Assembly: GCA_963726405.1 (NCBI GenBank)
Contig: CAVSCF010000003.1
Span: forward strand, 186,001-250,000
Reading direction: 5' to 3'
Length of the DNA stretch: 64,000 bases
From: JAOUJD01 sp963726405
GTDB lineage: Bacteria; Pseudomonadota; Gammaproteobacteria; Burkholderiales; Burkholderiaceae_F
The notes under the pieces are model-generated. The model worked only from the letters and a program-made list of their open reading frames with translations. It was not told where the DNA came from and ran no database searches. Made by a program: the position numbers and the translations under genes. Positions 9,681-19,494 of the stretch are shown here, piece by piece. Each line of letters begins with the position of its first letter. The stretch's first letter is position 1.

Positions 9681-10870
9681 ATGCGCTTCCGGATCCTCGC
9701 CACGCAGGACGGCCAGAGCATGGTCACGCTGCCCGTCGACGCCGACAACGCGAAGGCCGCGGAAGCGGCCGTCCGCCAGCAGGGCTACGCCGTCATCAAG
9801 GTCAGCGGCGCGCTGCCCGCGCTGAAGTGGAGCGCGCGCGAGCGGCGGTTTCCGCTCGCACTGTTCAGCCAGGAACTGCGCTCGCTGCTGGAAGCCGGAC
9901 TGACGCTGCCGGAGGCGATGCAGTCGCTGGTCGAGAAGGAAGCGCGACCGTCGGTGCGCCGCGTGCTCGACGGCGTGCACACCGCGCTGATGCAGGGCGC
10001 GAACTTCTCGGCGGCGCTGGCCACGCAGGAGGCCGCGTTCCCGCCGCTGTACGTCGCCTCGATCCGCGCGAGCGAGCGCACCGGCGACCTGCCCGAGGCG
10101 CTCGCCCGCTACCTGGCCTACGAGCAGCAGACCGATGCGGTCCGCAAGAAGGTCGTCGGCGCCTCGGTGTACCCGGCGATCCTGATCGCCGTCGGCTTGC
10201 TGGTCGCGCTGTTCCTGCTCGTCTACGTGGTGCCGCGCTTCGCCGCGGTCTACGAGGACACGGGGCGCGACCTGCCGTGGATGTCGGCGCTGATGCTCGC
10301 GTGGGGGCGGTTTCTCGATCACCACGCGCTGGCCGTTGTGCTGGCGGCCGTCGCGGCCGTCGCGATGGCCATGTATTCGTTCAGCCAGCAGGCGGTCCGC
10401 ACGCGCGCTCGAGCGGCGCGTGCTGGCGATCCCGCGCGTCGGCGAGCGGATGCGCATCTATCAGCTGGCGCGCCTGTACCGCACGCTCGGCATGCTGCTG
10501 CGCGGCGGGATGCCGGCCATGCACGCGATGCGCAGCGCCGCGCCGCTGCTGCGGCCCGAGCTGCGCGAGCGGCTGGCGCAGGCGCAGGCGAGCGTCGAGC
10601 GCGGCCGCGCGATGTCCGATGCGCTGGATGCGCGCCGGCCTCACGACGCCGGTGGCGCTGCGCATGCTGCGCGTGGGCGAGCGCACCGGCCGCATGCGCG
10701 AAATGATGGAGCGCATCGCCGCGTACTACGAGGAGGACACGGCGCGCTGGATCGAGTGGTTCACGCGGTTGTTCGAACCGATGCTGATGCTGGTGATCGG
10801 CGGGCTCATCGGCGGCATCGTGCTGCTGATGTACCTGCCGATCTTCGAATTGGCGGGGAGCCTCCGATGA
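9681..10870 (+). CDS. gspF: Secretion inner-membrane platform protein GspF, two frameshifts
   Basis: About 396 codons. The polytopic GspF/PilC/TadC platform protein couples the ATPase to pseudopilus growth. LFSQELRSLLEAGLTLPEAMQSLVEKE and LARLYRTLGMLLRGGMPAMHAMR are the two cytosolic GspF repeats; membrane helices are VYPAILIAVGLLVALFLLVYVVPRF and the C-terminal MLMLVIGGLIGGIVLLMYLPIF. Frameshifts at about 10405 and 10630 break it into three frames, each continuing the family pattern, so the intact gene is probably one CDS. The stop overlaps gspE by 4 nt (ATGA). Confidence 0.85.
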
Positions 10871-12576
10871 GCGCCGCCGTAGTGCCCATCGGAGCCCGTG
10901 TTGCGCGCTTCACCGCCGCGCAATTGCGGGAGGCGCGCGCAATGGCCGAGGCGGCCGGCCAGCGTGCCATTTCAACGCTGGAGGAAGCGAGCGGGCTGCC
11001 GCCGGCCGAGTTCATCACTCGGCTCGGCGCGACGCTCGGCTACGCCACGCTGTCCGCCGCCGACACTCGGAAACGCGCAGCCCGCCTTCGACGTCCTGCC
11101 GTATCCCGAGGCGGCGCGGCGCGAGTGCGCGGCGCTGCGCGTCGGCGACGGTCCGCTGCTGCTGGTGTTCGCCGATCCGTTCCAGGCCGACCTGCAGGCG
11201 TGGGCCGACCACCGCATCGACGCGGTGTTCGAGTGGCGCCTGGTGCATCACGAGGAACTCGCGGTCTTCCTGCGGCGCCACGAGGAGTCGCTGCGCGCGC
11301 TCGACGAGGTCCGGCCCGAGGGCGAGCTGGCGGTCACGACCGACGGCGCGCGAGGACCTCTCGCTGGTGGCCATCAGCGAGGACGACAGCCCGGTCGTCA
11401 AGCTCGTCAACTCGACGCTCTACGACGCGCTGAAGGCGCGGCGCGAGCGACATCCACCTCGAGATCGCGCGCGCGCGACCTGGCCATCAAGTACCGGATC
11501 GACGGCGTGCTGCAATCACGTCGCGCACGGTCGGCGGGCGCGAGCACGCCGAGCAGGTGATTTCGCGCATCAAGGTGATGGCCGAACTGGACATCGCCGA
11601 GCGCCGCGTGCCGCAGGACGGACGCTTCAAGGTGCGCTCGCGCGGCCGCGAGATCGACTTGCGCGTCTCGGTCATGCCCAGCATCTTCGGCGAGGACGCC
11701 GTGCTGCGGATCCTCGACAAGCAGGCGCTGTCCGATCACCTGCAGGGCCTGACGCTGACTTCGCTCGGCTTCGACAACGACACGATCGTCGCGATCCGGC
11801 GCCTGTCGCGCGAGCCCTACGGCATGCTGCTGGTGACCGGCCCGACCGGCAGCGGCAAGACGACGACGCTGTACGCCGCGATCAGCGAGATCAACCGCGG
11901 CGAGGACAAGATCGTCACCATCGAGGACCCGGTCGAGTACCAGCTGCCGGACGTCCTGCAGATCCCGGTCAACGAGAAGAAGGGACTGACCTTCGCGCGC
12001 GGCCTGCGCTCGATCCTGCGCCACGACCCGGACAAGCATCATGGTCGGCGAGATCCGCGACGCCGAGACCGCGCAGATCGCCGTGCAGGCGGCGCTGACC
12101 GGCCACCTGGTGTTCACCACCGTGCACGCGAACAACGTGTTCGACGTCATCGGCCGCTTCCTGCACATGGGCGTCGACCCGTACAACTTCGTGTCGGCGC
12201 TCAACGGCGTCGTCGCGCAGCGGCTGGTGCGCCTGAACTGCACCGAATGCTCGCGAGCCGGTTCAGCCGGACGAGGAACTGCTCGACGCGTCCGGCATCC
12301 GGCTGCAGCGATGCGCGCCGGCTTCAACTTCATGCACGGCAAGGGCTGCGGCGCGCTGCCGCGGCACCGGCTACAAGGGCCGCCGTGCGATCGGCGAGGT
12401 GCTGCGCATGAACGACGAGCTGTCGCGAAATGATCGCGGCGCGCGCCACCGGGCCTGCGCTGCGCGCCGCGGCCGTGCGGGCCGGGCTTCGCACGATGCG
12501 CGTGATCGCGCTGCAGATGGTGCGCGACGGCCAGACGACGCTCGAGGAGATCAATCGTGTTACCGCGGTGGAGTGA
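10867..12576 (+). CDS. gspE: Secretion ATPase GspE, several frameshifts
   Basis: About 570 codons for the hexameric cytosolic AAA-type ATPase that powers pseudopilus assembly. The N-terminal MshEN-like part (EASGLPPAEFITRLGATLGY) is followed by the SDIHLE motif, VMAELDIAERRVPQDGRFK, Walker A GPTGSGKTTTLY (about 11837-11872), the Asp box TIEDPVEYQL and the Walker B region at MVGEIRDAETAQIAVQAALTGH. A C-terminal cysteine cluster (RLNCTEC) belongs to the zinc-binding CM domain. At least five frameshifts occur, for example at 11068, 11345, 11447 and 12040; every fragment continues the family alignment, so indel errors are likely. The stop at 12576 overlaps the PilM-like start by 20 nt. Confidence 0.85.
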
Positions 12577-13319
12577 CGTGGCGGACGTCCGCGTCAACGC
12601 CGACGGCGTCGGCGTGTCGCTGATGCACCGCGGTCGGCACGGAACCGTCACGCACCGCTGGACGGGCGTGGCGACGGACCGGCCGCTGCTCGAAGTGGTT
12701 CGTGAGGAACTGCGCCGCCTGCCGCCGCGCACGCCGGTCCACCTCCGGGTATCGAACCACCTTGTCCGCTACGCGCTGGTGCCGTTCAACGCGGCGGTCG
12801 TCGGCGCGGCCGCCACGCGAGGCGGTCGCACGGCAGGTCTTCCGCCACGTGCACGGTCCCGTCGCGGATTCCTGGGCGATGAGCGTGACCGAGGGCGGCC
12901 CCGGCGTGACGCGGGTCGCTGCCGCGATGGACGACTCGCTCAGGCAGGGACTGCTCGATGCGGCTCGCGGCGCGCATGTTCATGTCGCCGCCATCGAGCC
13001 CCTGCTGATGACCGGTTTCAATGCCGGCCGCGAGCATCTGCTGGCGACCGGCTGGTTCGCCGTGGTCGAACCGGGCAAGGTCGTGGTCGCCCGCACCGTC
13101 AACGGCAATTGGAGCCGCATCGCAACCGCCCGCTGCGACGGGCACTGGCGCCGCACGGTGCAGGGACTGATCCGGCGCGAGTGTCCCTGGGTGGAAGGTG
13201 ACGGCGAACGCTTCTGCCAGGTCGCGCTGTTCGGCTGGCCCGACGAGGCCGATGGCATGGGCTGGACGATGCATGTGATCAGCGCGGCCGGCGATGCCGA
13301 CCTGCGGGAGGCCGCATGA
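12557..13319 (+). CDS. PilM/GspL-like secretion protein, one frameshift
   Basis: About 253 residues without a clear membrane span. Position and size (after gspE, before a PilN-like gene) and the actin-fold feel of the sequence (VHLRVSNHLVRYALVPFN, VTRVAAAMDDSLRQGLLDAARGAHVHVAAIEPLL) match PilM or the cytosolic half of GspL, which links the ATPase to the inner-membrane PilN/PilO assembly. A frameshift near 12820 moves AREAVARQVF into another frame. The start is GTG at 12557. Its stop overlaps the next gene by 4 nt. Sequence similarity to named PilM proteins is weak by eye, so the call leans on gene order. Confidence 0.65.
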
Positions 13320-13831
13320 GCTCCCTCAAGCGCCTCGAACTCGGCTTCCAGCCGCGGCCGCGCATGACGCGCTCAGCGGTGGCGATGCTGCTCGTCGGCG
13401 TCGCCTGCGCGTCGGTGGTCGTCGGCCACTATCAGGTGACGCTGGGACGCCTCGGCCGCGCGCAGGCGGAGTCGCAGGCGAACCACCGCGATCGCCCGAA
13501 CATCGACCCTCGTCGCCTGACCGAAGCTCTGCAGCGCGCCAACGTCGTGGCGCTCGAACTCGCGCGCCCCTGGGACCGTACCTTCAGCGCGCTCGAGGCC
13601 GCCGATCAGCCCGGCGTTGCGCTGCTGGCGATCGATCCCGACCCGCGCCGCGACGAACTGCGCATCATCGCCGAGTCGAAGGACATGACCGGCATGCTGG
13701 CTTACCTGGACCAGTTGCGCGCACAGCCGGCCTTCGGCGACGTCGCCCTGCAGCAGCACGAAGTGCGAATGGACGACCCGGGCCGGCCGATCCGCTTCAC
13801 GCTGCTCGCCCAGTGGAGGAGCGCGCGATGA
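13316..13831 (+). CDS. PilN-like secretion inner-membrane protein
   Basis: 171 residues with a bitopic PilN layout: a short cytosolic N-terminus (KRLELGFQPRPR), one membrane helix (SAVAMLLVGVACASVVVGHYQV), then a coiled region and a small ferredoxin-like periplasmic domain (ALLAIDPDPRRDELRIIAESKDMTGMLAYLDQLRAQPAFGDVALQQHEV). PilN pairs with PilO and binds PilM. It overlaps both neighbours by 4 nt. Similar to MSHA MshI/MshJ-type proteins; the exact family cannot be settled by eye. Confidence 0.7.
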   Translation: MSSLKRLELGFQPRPRMTRSAVAMLLVGVACASVVVGHYQVTLGRLGRAQAESQANHRDRPNIDPRRLTEALQRANVVALELARPWDRTFSALEAADQPGVALLAIDPDPRRDELRIIAESKDMTGMLAYLDQLRAQPAFGDVALQQHEVRMDDPGRPIRFTLLAQWRSAR

Positions 13832-14482
13832 AACTTGCCCATCCGTCGATCGAGAACGCGTCCTGGCGGCTGCGGTCAGTGGTCGAGAAGCTCGGCCCGG
13901 TCGGCGGCATCGGGGTCGCGCTGCTGTTCGGCTGCGCGGTGTTCTTCGTCACCGCCGTCGTCCCCGTCGAGGACGAACTCACCTCGCTGCAGGAGCAGCG
14001 GGTGGCCGAGGACCTCGCGCGGCGCAGCGGGCGGCCGGTGGTCGACACCGCCTCCCAGCTCAACCAGTTCATGACGTTCTTCCCGACGAGCGACACGCAC
14101 GTCGCAGTGGCTCGGTCTCGTCTATGCCGCGGCGTCGAAGGAGGGCCTCGAACTGGCGCAGGGCACGTACAAGGTGCGCGGCGAGAGCGGCGTGGGCCTG
14201 ATGGCGTACCAGGTGACGCTGCCGGTGCGCGGCGGCTATCCGCAGATCCGCCGTTTCGTCGGCCGGGTGCTGTCGGACGTGCCCGCGGCCTCGCTCGAGA
14301 GCATCGCATTCCAGCGCGAGCGCTCGGCCGACGGCGCGGTCGACGCCAAGGTCGTGTTCACGCTGCACCTGCGTGAAACCGCCGGGCAGAAGCCGGCGGC
14401 TCCGCGCGATGAAGGTTCGGCGTTCAAGCAGGAAGCCGATGCGGGCGAGGGCGTCCTCGCGCGTGCGGAGGTCAAGCGATGA
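13828..14482 (+). CDS. PilO-like secretion inner-membrane protein, one frameshift
   Basis: About 218 codons. A single membrane helix (GVALLFGCAVFFVTAVVPVEDEL) is followed by a coiled coil (LQEQRVAEDLARRSG) and a PilO-type periplasmic domain, YQVTLPVRGGYPQIRRFVGRVLSDVPAASLESIAFQRE. A frameshift at about 14105 separates the coiled coil from the globular domain. With the PilN-like protein it would form the periplasmic inner-membrane scaffold. The C-terminal tail is charged. It overlaps the preceding and following genes by 4 nt. Confidence 0.7.
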
Positions 14483-14979
14483 GCCAGTGGAAGAAACGCA
14501 TGCGTGTGGTGGCGATCGCGGCGGTGTCGTGCCTCGTCGTCGTCGAGATGCTCAGTGCCAGCGAGGACGCGCCGCGCGAGCGTCGGCCGGCGGACGGCCC
14601 GCAGAAGGAGGCGTCGCGCCCGGCGCGCGTGGATGCGGTCCGGCTGGATCTGCTCAAGCGGAGCGACCACAGCGAACCGGCGCGCGACCTGTTCGCGTCG
14701 ACCACGCCGCCGCCACCGCCCCCGCCGCCGCCACCTCCGCCGCCCCCGCCGCCGAAACCGGTGGCGCCCGCGCTGCCCTTCCTGTCGATGGGCAAGCTCG
14801 AGACGCAGGGCGAGCCGACGGTCTTCTACCTGCAGGAAGGCGACCGCGTGCACGCGGTCCTCGTCGGCGACACGATCAACGGCACGTACAAGGTCGAGGC
14901 CGTCCAGAAGAACGTGATGGAACTGACCTACCTGCCCCTGGGCATCAAGCAGACGCTGAGCGTCGGAGGAGAATCCTGA
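14479..14979 (+). CDS. PilP/GspC-like protein with a 16-proline tract
   Basis: 166 residues: an N-terminal membrane anchor (RVVAIAAVSCLVVVEMLSA), a charged linker, an uninterrupted stretch of about 16 prolines encoded near 14707-14755, and a C-terminal HR-type beta domain (FLSMGKLETQGEPTVFYLQEGDRVHAVLVGDTINGTYKVEAVQ). That domain resembles the homology region of GspC/PilP that contacts the N-terminal domains of the secretin. The proline tract would act as a rigid spacer across the periplasm. The stop overlaps the secretin start by one base (TGATG). Confidence 0.75.
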   Translation: MSQWKKRMRVVAIAAVSCLVVVEMLSASEDAPRERRPADGPQKEASRPARVDAVRLDLLKRSDHSEPARDLFASTTPPPPPPPPPPPPPPPPKPVAPALPFLSMGKLETQGEPTVFYLQEGDRVHAVLVGDTINGTYKVEAVQKNVMELTYLPLGIKQTLSVGGES

Positions 14980-17315
14980 TGCGATCGCGTTTGCGTTTCG
15001 CCCTGTCGAGCCTCGCGCTCGCGGCCGTCCTTGCGGCGTGCGCGATGCAGCCCGTGATACCGCCGCAGGTGCCGCAGTACGTGAGTGCCGGCAACTACGA
15101 GGCGGCGATTGCGCAGTTGCAGGCCCTGTCTGCCGCGCGGCCCGACGAAAGGGTGTTCCGGGCGGAGATCGCGCGGGTGCGCGAGGCTGGCGTCGACGCG
15201 CTCCGCCGCAGCGGCGAGCAGAACCTCGCCGCCGGACGTCTCGGGGAAGCGGCGGAGGACTTCAACCGCGCGCTCGCCCTCAATCCCGACGACCCGCGCA
15301 GCCGCAATGGTCTCGAACAGTTGAACTCGGAGCGCCGTCGCCAGACCAACCTCGCGCAGGCGCAGGACGCGCTCAAGCGGGGCGACCTCGACGCCGCGGC
15401 CGAGCGACTGCGGCTGGTGACGATGGAGGTGCCCTCGCACCGCGGCGCGCTCGCGCTGCAGCGACAACTGGAAGAGGCGCGCATCAAGGAGCAGCAGGCC
15501 GGGCCCGTGCTGCGCTCGCGCCTGACCAAGCCGGTGACGGTGCAGTTCCGCGACGCCAACCTGAAGATGGTGTTCGACGCGCTGTCGCGTTCGAGCGGCA
15601 TCAACTTCATCTTCGACCGCGAGGTGAAGACCGACCTCAAGGCGACCATCTACGCGCGCAACGTCGCGGTGGAGGACGCCATCGACCTGATCCTGCTGCC
15701 GAACCAGCTCGAGAAGAAGGTGATGTCCGACAACACGGTGCTCATCTTCCCGGCCACGCCCGCCAAGCTGCGCGAGTACCAGGACCTGGTGGTGAAGACG
15801 TTCTACCTCGAGAACGCCGAGGCGAAGAACGTGATGGCGCTCTTCAAGACGATGCTCAAGACGAAGGACATCTTCATCGACGAGAAGCTCAACCTCGTGA
15901 TGATGCGCGACACGCCCGACGCGATCCGGCTGGCCGAGAAGCTCGTCGCCGCCAACGACCTCGCCGAACCCGAGGTCGTGCTCGAGGTGGAGATCCTCGA
16001 GGTCAACCGCGGTCGCCTGAGCGAGATCGGCATCAAGTATCCGGACAGCGCCACGCTGACGCTGCTCGACGTCAACGGTGCGCCGACGACCGTTGGCGAC
16101 CTGTCGGGCATCAACCGCGACCGCATCGGCTTCTCGCCGCTGCCGAGCGTGACGGTCAACCTGAAGCAGCTCGACGGCTACACCAACCTGCTGTCGAATC
16201 CGCGCATCCGCGTGAAGAACCGCGAGAAGGCGCGCGTCATGGTCGGCGACCGCCTGCCGGTGGTGTCCGCCATCGTCACGCCGTCCACCGGCGCGGCGGT
16301 GACCTCGGAGTCCGTCAGCTACCTCGACGTCGGCCTGAAGCTCGACGTCGAGCCGAATGTCTTCCTCGACGGCGACGTCGGCATCAAGATCAACCTCGAG
16401 GTCAGCAACGCGTCGAACCGGCAGACCACCAAGAACGGCACCACGGTCTACGACATCGGCACGCGCAACGCGACCACGCACTTGCGGCTGAGGGACGGCG
16501 AGACGCAGGTGCTGATGGGCCTGATCCGCGACGACGACCGCCGCGCCGCCAACAAGGTGCCGGGTCTCGGCGACATGCCGATGCTCGGCCGCCTGTTCTC
16601 CAACAACCTCGACGAACGGCAGAAGACCGAGATCATGCTGTCGATCACGCCGCGCGTGGTTCGCAACGTGCAGCGCGGCTCGGCTCAGACGGTGGAATTC
16701 TGGTCGGGAACGGAGGCCGCGCTGCGCACGCAGCCAATCGCGCTGAAGACGGCCGCGGCGGCGGGTGCAACAAGTGCCGTCCCGGCCTCGACGACGGGCG
16801 CGGCTCCGGCGGCGACGACGATCGCGACGGCTCCCGCGGTCGAGGTCACGGTGGCCGCGCCGGTCGCGGGCGCGGTCGCGCCGGCGATGGCCACCGATCT
16901 GCAGCTTCGCTGGTCGGGGCCGACGCAGGCGCGCAGCGGCGAAGAGGTGACGCTGCAGCTCAACGCGCGCCTGGCGCAGCCGATGACCAGCACGTCGCTG
17001 CAGATCGGATTCGACCCGGAGGCGTTCACCGTCGTCGAGGTGCGCGAAGGCGGGCTCATGTCGTCCGGCAACGCGCGCGCCATCGTCAGCAACAAGGTGG
17101 ACGCGGCGCGCGGTCGCGTGCTCGTGAACGTCAGCCGGGCCGGGATGGTCGGCGCCACCGGCGACGGACCGCTGCTCGAACTGAAGCTGAAGTCCACCGG
17201 CGTGGCGCCGAAGGTGCCGGTGGAAGTGATCGGCGTCTCGCCCGTCGGGGCCGGCGGGCAGCCGATGACGGCGGCCAGCGGCGCCCGGCACGACTTCACC
17301 CCCGGAGCGAAGTAG
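14979..17315 (+). CDS. gspD: Outer-membrane secretin with TPR and cohesin domains (GspD-like)
   Basis: 778 residues. A lipoprotein signal (Cys21) is followed by TPR-like helices (about 35-175), a short N-domain (VTVQFRDANLKMVFDALSRSSGINFIFD), and the secretin core ending LRDGETQVLMGLIRDDDRRAANKVPGLGDMPMLGRLFS, the secretin signature. After an Ala/Thr-rich linker, the last ~150 residues (LQLRWSGPTQARSGEEVTLQLNARLAQPMTSTSLQIGFDPEAFTVVEV) form a cohesin-type domain. The secretin builds the outer-membrane channel. TPR plus cohesin additions occur in MSHA-like and Geobacter-type secretins, so this is not a standard GspD. The frame is clean throughout, unlike gspE and gspF. Confidence 0.9.
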   Translation: MRSRLRFALSSLALAAVLAACAMQPVIPPQVPQYVSAGNYEAAIAQLQALSAARPDERVFRAEIARVREAGVDALRRSGEQNLAAGRLGEAAEDFNRALALNPDDPRSRNGLEQLNSERRRQTNLAQAQDALKRGDLDAAAERLRLVTMEVPSHRGALALQRQLEEARIKEQQAGPVLRSRLTKPVTVQFRDANLKMVFDALSRSSGINFIFDREVKTDLKATIYARNVAVEDAIDLILLPNQLEKKVMSDNTVLIFPATPAKLREYQDLVVKTFYLENAEAKNVMALFKTMLKTKDIFIDEKLNLVMMRDTPDAIRLAEKLVAANDLAEPEVVLEVEILEVNRGRLSEIGIKYPDSATLTLLDVNGAPTTVGDLSGINRDRIGFSPLPSVTVNLKQLDGYTNLLSNPRIRVKNREKARVMVGDRLPVVSAIVTPSTGAAVTSESVSYLDVGLKLDVEPNVFLDGDVGIKINLEVSNASNRQTTKNGTTVYDIGTRNATTHLRLRDGETQVLMGLIRDDDRRAANKVPGLGDMPMLGRLFSNNLDERQKTEIMLSITPRVVRNVQRGSAQTVEFWSGTEAALRTQPIALKTAAAAGATSAVPASTTGAAPAATTIATAPAVEVTVAAPVAGAVAPAMATDLQLRWSGPTQARSGEEVTLQLNARLAQPMTSTSLQIGFDPEAFTVVEVREGGLMSSGNARAIVSNKVDAARGRVLVNVSRAGMVGATGDGPLLELKLKSTGVAPKVPVEVIGVSPVGAGGQPMTAASGARHDFTPGAK

Positions 17316-17323
17316 GACAGCCG

Positions 17324-17800
17324 ATGAAGGCGCAGGCGCCCCGCGGATTCACGCTCATCGAACTCGTCATCACGGTGGCGATCGTTGCCCTGCTGGCGTC
17401 GGTGGCGATGCCCGTGGTCGAGATGACGGTGCGGCGCAACCGCGAACAGGACCTGCGGACGGCGCTGCGCGAGATCCGGGCCGGCATCGACGCGTACAAG
17501 CGCGCGATGGACGACGGCCGCATCGTGAAGACGGTCAAGGACACCGGCTACCCGCCGACGCTCGCCGCGCTGGTCGACGGCGTGACCGACGCGAAGTCGC
17601 CGGACAAGAAGAAGATCTACTTCCTGCGCCGCCTGCCGCCCGATCCGATGCAGCCGGACATCAAGGACCCGATCGACGCCTGGGGCAAGCGCTCGTACGC
17701 CAGCCCGCGCGAGCGGCCGGAGGAGGGCGACGACGTGTTCGACGTGTACTCGCGCTCCGAAGACGTCGGCATCAACGGCCGGCCGTACCGGGAATGGTAG
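17324..17800 (+). CDS. Pseudopilin (GspG/PulG-like)
   Basis: 158 residues. PRGFTLIELVITVAIVALLASVAMPVVEM is a type IV prepilin leader with Glu at +5. The soluble part has IRAGIDAYKRAMDDGRI and the ending PPDPMQPDIKDPIDAWGKRSYAS, a GspG-like fold lengthened by a lysine-rich loop (TDAKSPDKKKIYF). It is one of three pseudopilins that close the operon. Start follows AGGACAGCCG. Confidence 0.85.
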   Translation: MKAQAPRGFTLIELVITVAIVALLASVAMPVVEMTVRRNREQDLRTALREIRAGIDAYKRAMDDGRIVKTVKDTGYPPTLAALVDGVTDAKSPDKKKIYFLRRLPPDPMQPDIKDPIDAWGKRSYASPRERPEEGDDVFDVYSRSEDVGINGRPYREW

Positions 17801-17802
17801 CG

Positions 17803-18175
17803 ATGCGCCGCCGCGGCTTCACGCTGATCGAACTGCTGGTCGTCATGACGATCATCGCCGCGCTGCTGACGCTCGCCGTGCCGCGCTACTTCCAGCACCT
17901 CGACCGCACGCGCGAGACCGTGCTCAGGAGCGACCTCGCCACGATGCGCGACGCGGTCGACAAGTTCTTCTCGGACACCGGGCGCTATCCCGAATCGCTG
18001 CAGGAACTCGTGACGCGCAAGTACATCCGCAAGCTGCCGGCGGACCCGATCACGGAAAGCGTCGAGACGTGGGTGGTGGTGGCGACCGGCCGATCCGAAG
18101 CTCGGGGCGGTGTACGACGTGCGCAGCGGCGCCACGGGAACGACACGCGACGGGAAACCGTTCGGCGAGTTATGA
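17803..18175 (+). CDS. Pseudopilin (GspG-like), one frameshift
   Basis: About 123 codons. MRRRGFTLIELLVVMTIIAALLTLAVPRYFQHLDRTRETVLRSDLATMRDAVDKFFSDTGRYPESLQELV is a textbook pseudopilin. A frameshift at about 18085 separates the end, whose frame reads LGAVYDVRSGATGTTRDGKPFGEL to the stop at 18175. The ATG at 17803 is preferred over 17794, which would overlap the preceding gene. The stop overlaps the next start as ATGA. Confidence 0.8.
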
Positions 18176-18667
18176 GCGCGCGGCACGCGCACGGGCCGCA
18201 GCGCGGCTTCACCTTCATTGGCGTTCTGATCCTGGCCGCCGTCATCGGCGTCGGCCTCGCCGGCCTGGGCCAGGTGTGGAGCGTGCATGTGCAGCGCGAG
18301 CGCGAGCAGGAACTGCTCTTCGTCGGCGATCAGTACCGCGCGGCGATCCTCAGCTACTCGGCCGCCACGCCCGCAGGCAAGCCGCGCTTCCCGCGCGACC
18401 TCGAAGACCTGCTGGATGACAAACGCCATCCGGTGACGCGGCGACACCTGCGTCAGCTCTACCCGGATCCGCTCTCGGGCAGGAACGACTGGGAGATGGT
18501 GCGCAGCCCCGAGGGCCTCATCCTCGCCGTGCACAGTCGCAACGGTGGCGTGCCGATGAAGGTCGGCAACTTTCCAAAGCCAGTTCACGGCGTTCGAAAG
18601 CGCGACGACGTATCGCGACTGGGTCTTCGGCGCGCCGCCGCCGGGCTCATCTTCTCAAAAACGCTGA
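18172..18667 (+). CDS. Minor pseudopilin, frameshifted near the end
   Basis: About 165 codons. RGFTFIGVLILAAVIGVGLAGLGQVWSV is a prepilin-like leader, but the residue five after the cleavage site is Gly rather than Glu, which is seen in minor, GspK-like pseudopilins that cap the filament. The body (REREQELLFVGDQYRAAILSYSAATPAGKPRFPRDLEDLLDDKRHPVTRRHLRQLYPDPLSG) matches the family of tip pseudopilins with this arrangement. A frameshift at about 18580 precedes the plausible end FESATTYRDWVFGAPPPG at 18667. Confidence 0.75.
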
Positions 18668-18696
18668 GCCCCGCTCGGACCGCCGCGCGTCGGTCT

Positions 18697-18745
18697 GTGG
18701 GACCGGTTCCCACGTCTCTCGCTCCACCGTGGGACGGATTCCCAT
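18697..18745. promoter_or_regulatory. Tandem inverted repeats upstream of secreted-protein pair
   Basis: GTGGGA-N5-TCCCAC (18697-18713) and GTGGGA-N5-TCCCAT (18729-18745) have centres 32 bp apart, about three helical turns, in the 297-nt gap before the small secreted proteins. The spacing suggests paired binding of a dimeric regulator. No clear -24/-12 or -35/-10 promoter was found downstream. Confidence 0.45.
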
Positions 18746-18964
18746 GCCGTCCGTCGGCAGAACTGCGGCGCATTGCCACACCGAAAACAAGAAACTCTTT
18801 ATTTTCAATCACTTTACATTTGATTGCGTCACCTGATTGGGCGTTTCGGCAGCGGCTGTGTCCGATAAGTTCCGTCCAACAGCGGTGCAGGGGATTTCCA
18901 TCGTTGGACGAGGCGGGGGCCTGCTGCACCGACGAGTGCGGATAACAGAAAGGGAGAACGAGTC

Positions 18965-19465
18965 ATGAAGCTGAAGGGGAGCATCGTGGTTTTCGCGTGT
19001 GCCGCCGCTTCGCAGGATCAGCAGCCGCCACGGTGAGCGAGTGTCAGAATCTGAACGGCTACGCATACGGCATCCCGCGGTTACGCCCACCGCCGATAGC
19101 ACGTGGAGCACGGTCCGGGCGAACGAGAAGGGTTTCATCAGCAACCGCACGATCGGCGCCGCCACCAGCTGCGTGATCAAGAACGTCGAAAGTCCGAAAG
19201 GCAAGAGCAGCCCGGCTGTCACCCCGGTCACTGTTGCGGACTCGGTCAACATCACGCAGGACGAGTGCAGCATGTACAACTCGATGTCGCAGATCCACTC
19301 GAAGCTCGGCAACGCCAAGGTCGGGGATGCGTACCTCATCAACCGGGCGCTGATGGACAAGGCGACTCGCTGCGCGACACGGGGAAGCTCGAGCCGACGG
19401 CGGCGGCGTCGATTCTGACGGCTGCCGGCAAGGTCGACGCGTGCATCCTGCCGTTGCTGCCGTAG
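18965..19465 (+). CDS. Small secreted Cys-containing protein, paralog 1, frameshifted
   Basis: About 166 codons. The start at 18965 follows AAAGGGAGAACGAG and gives MKLKGSIVVFACAA, a signal peptide interrupted by a frameshift. The mature part contains TVSECQNLNGYAYG, ATSCVIKN, QDECSMYNSMSQIHSKLGNAKVGDAYLINRALMDKATR, and after a second frameshift (about 19372) DTGKLEPTAAASILTAAGKVDACILPLLP. It shares QDxCSMY, the TGKL...A motif and a C-terminal CI with the next gene, so the two are tandem paralogs. Position right after the secretion operon makes it a candidate substrate. No enzymatic motif is seen. Confidence 0.6.
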
Positions 19466-19494
19466 CAGCGGAAAGTCGGAAGCGTTGCCGGACG

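Noticed and set aside
8199..10457. A 752-codon minus-strand open frame
   Set aside because: Arg- and Asp/His-rich translation with no family; it is the antisense shadow of gspG and gspF plus part of the transglycosylase.
14928..17291. A 787-codon minus-strand open frame opposite the secretin
   Set aside because: Antisense of a clean, well-recognised secretin gene; composition typical of high-GC shadow frames.
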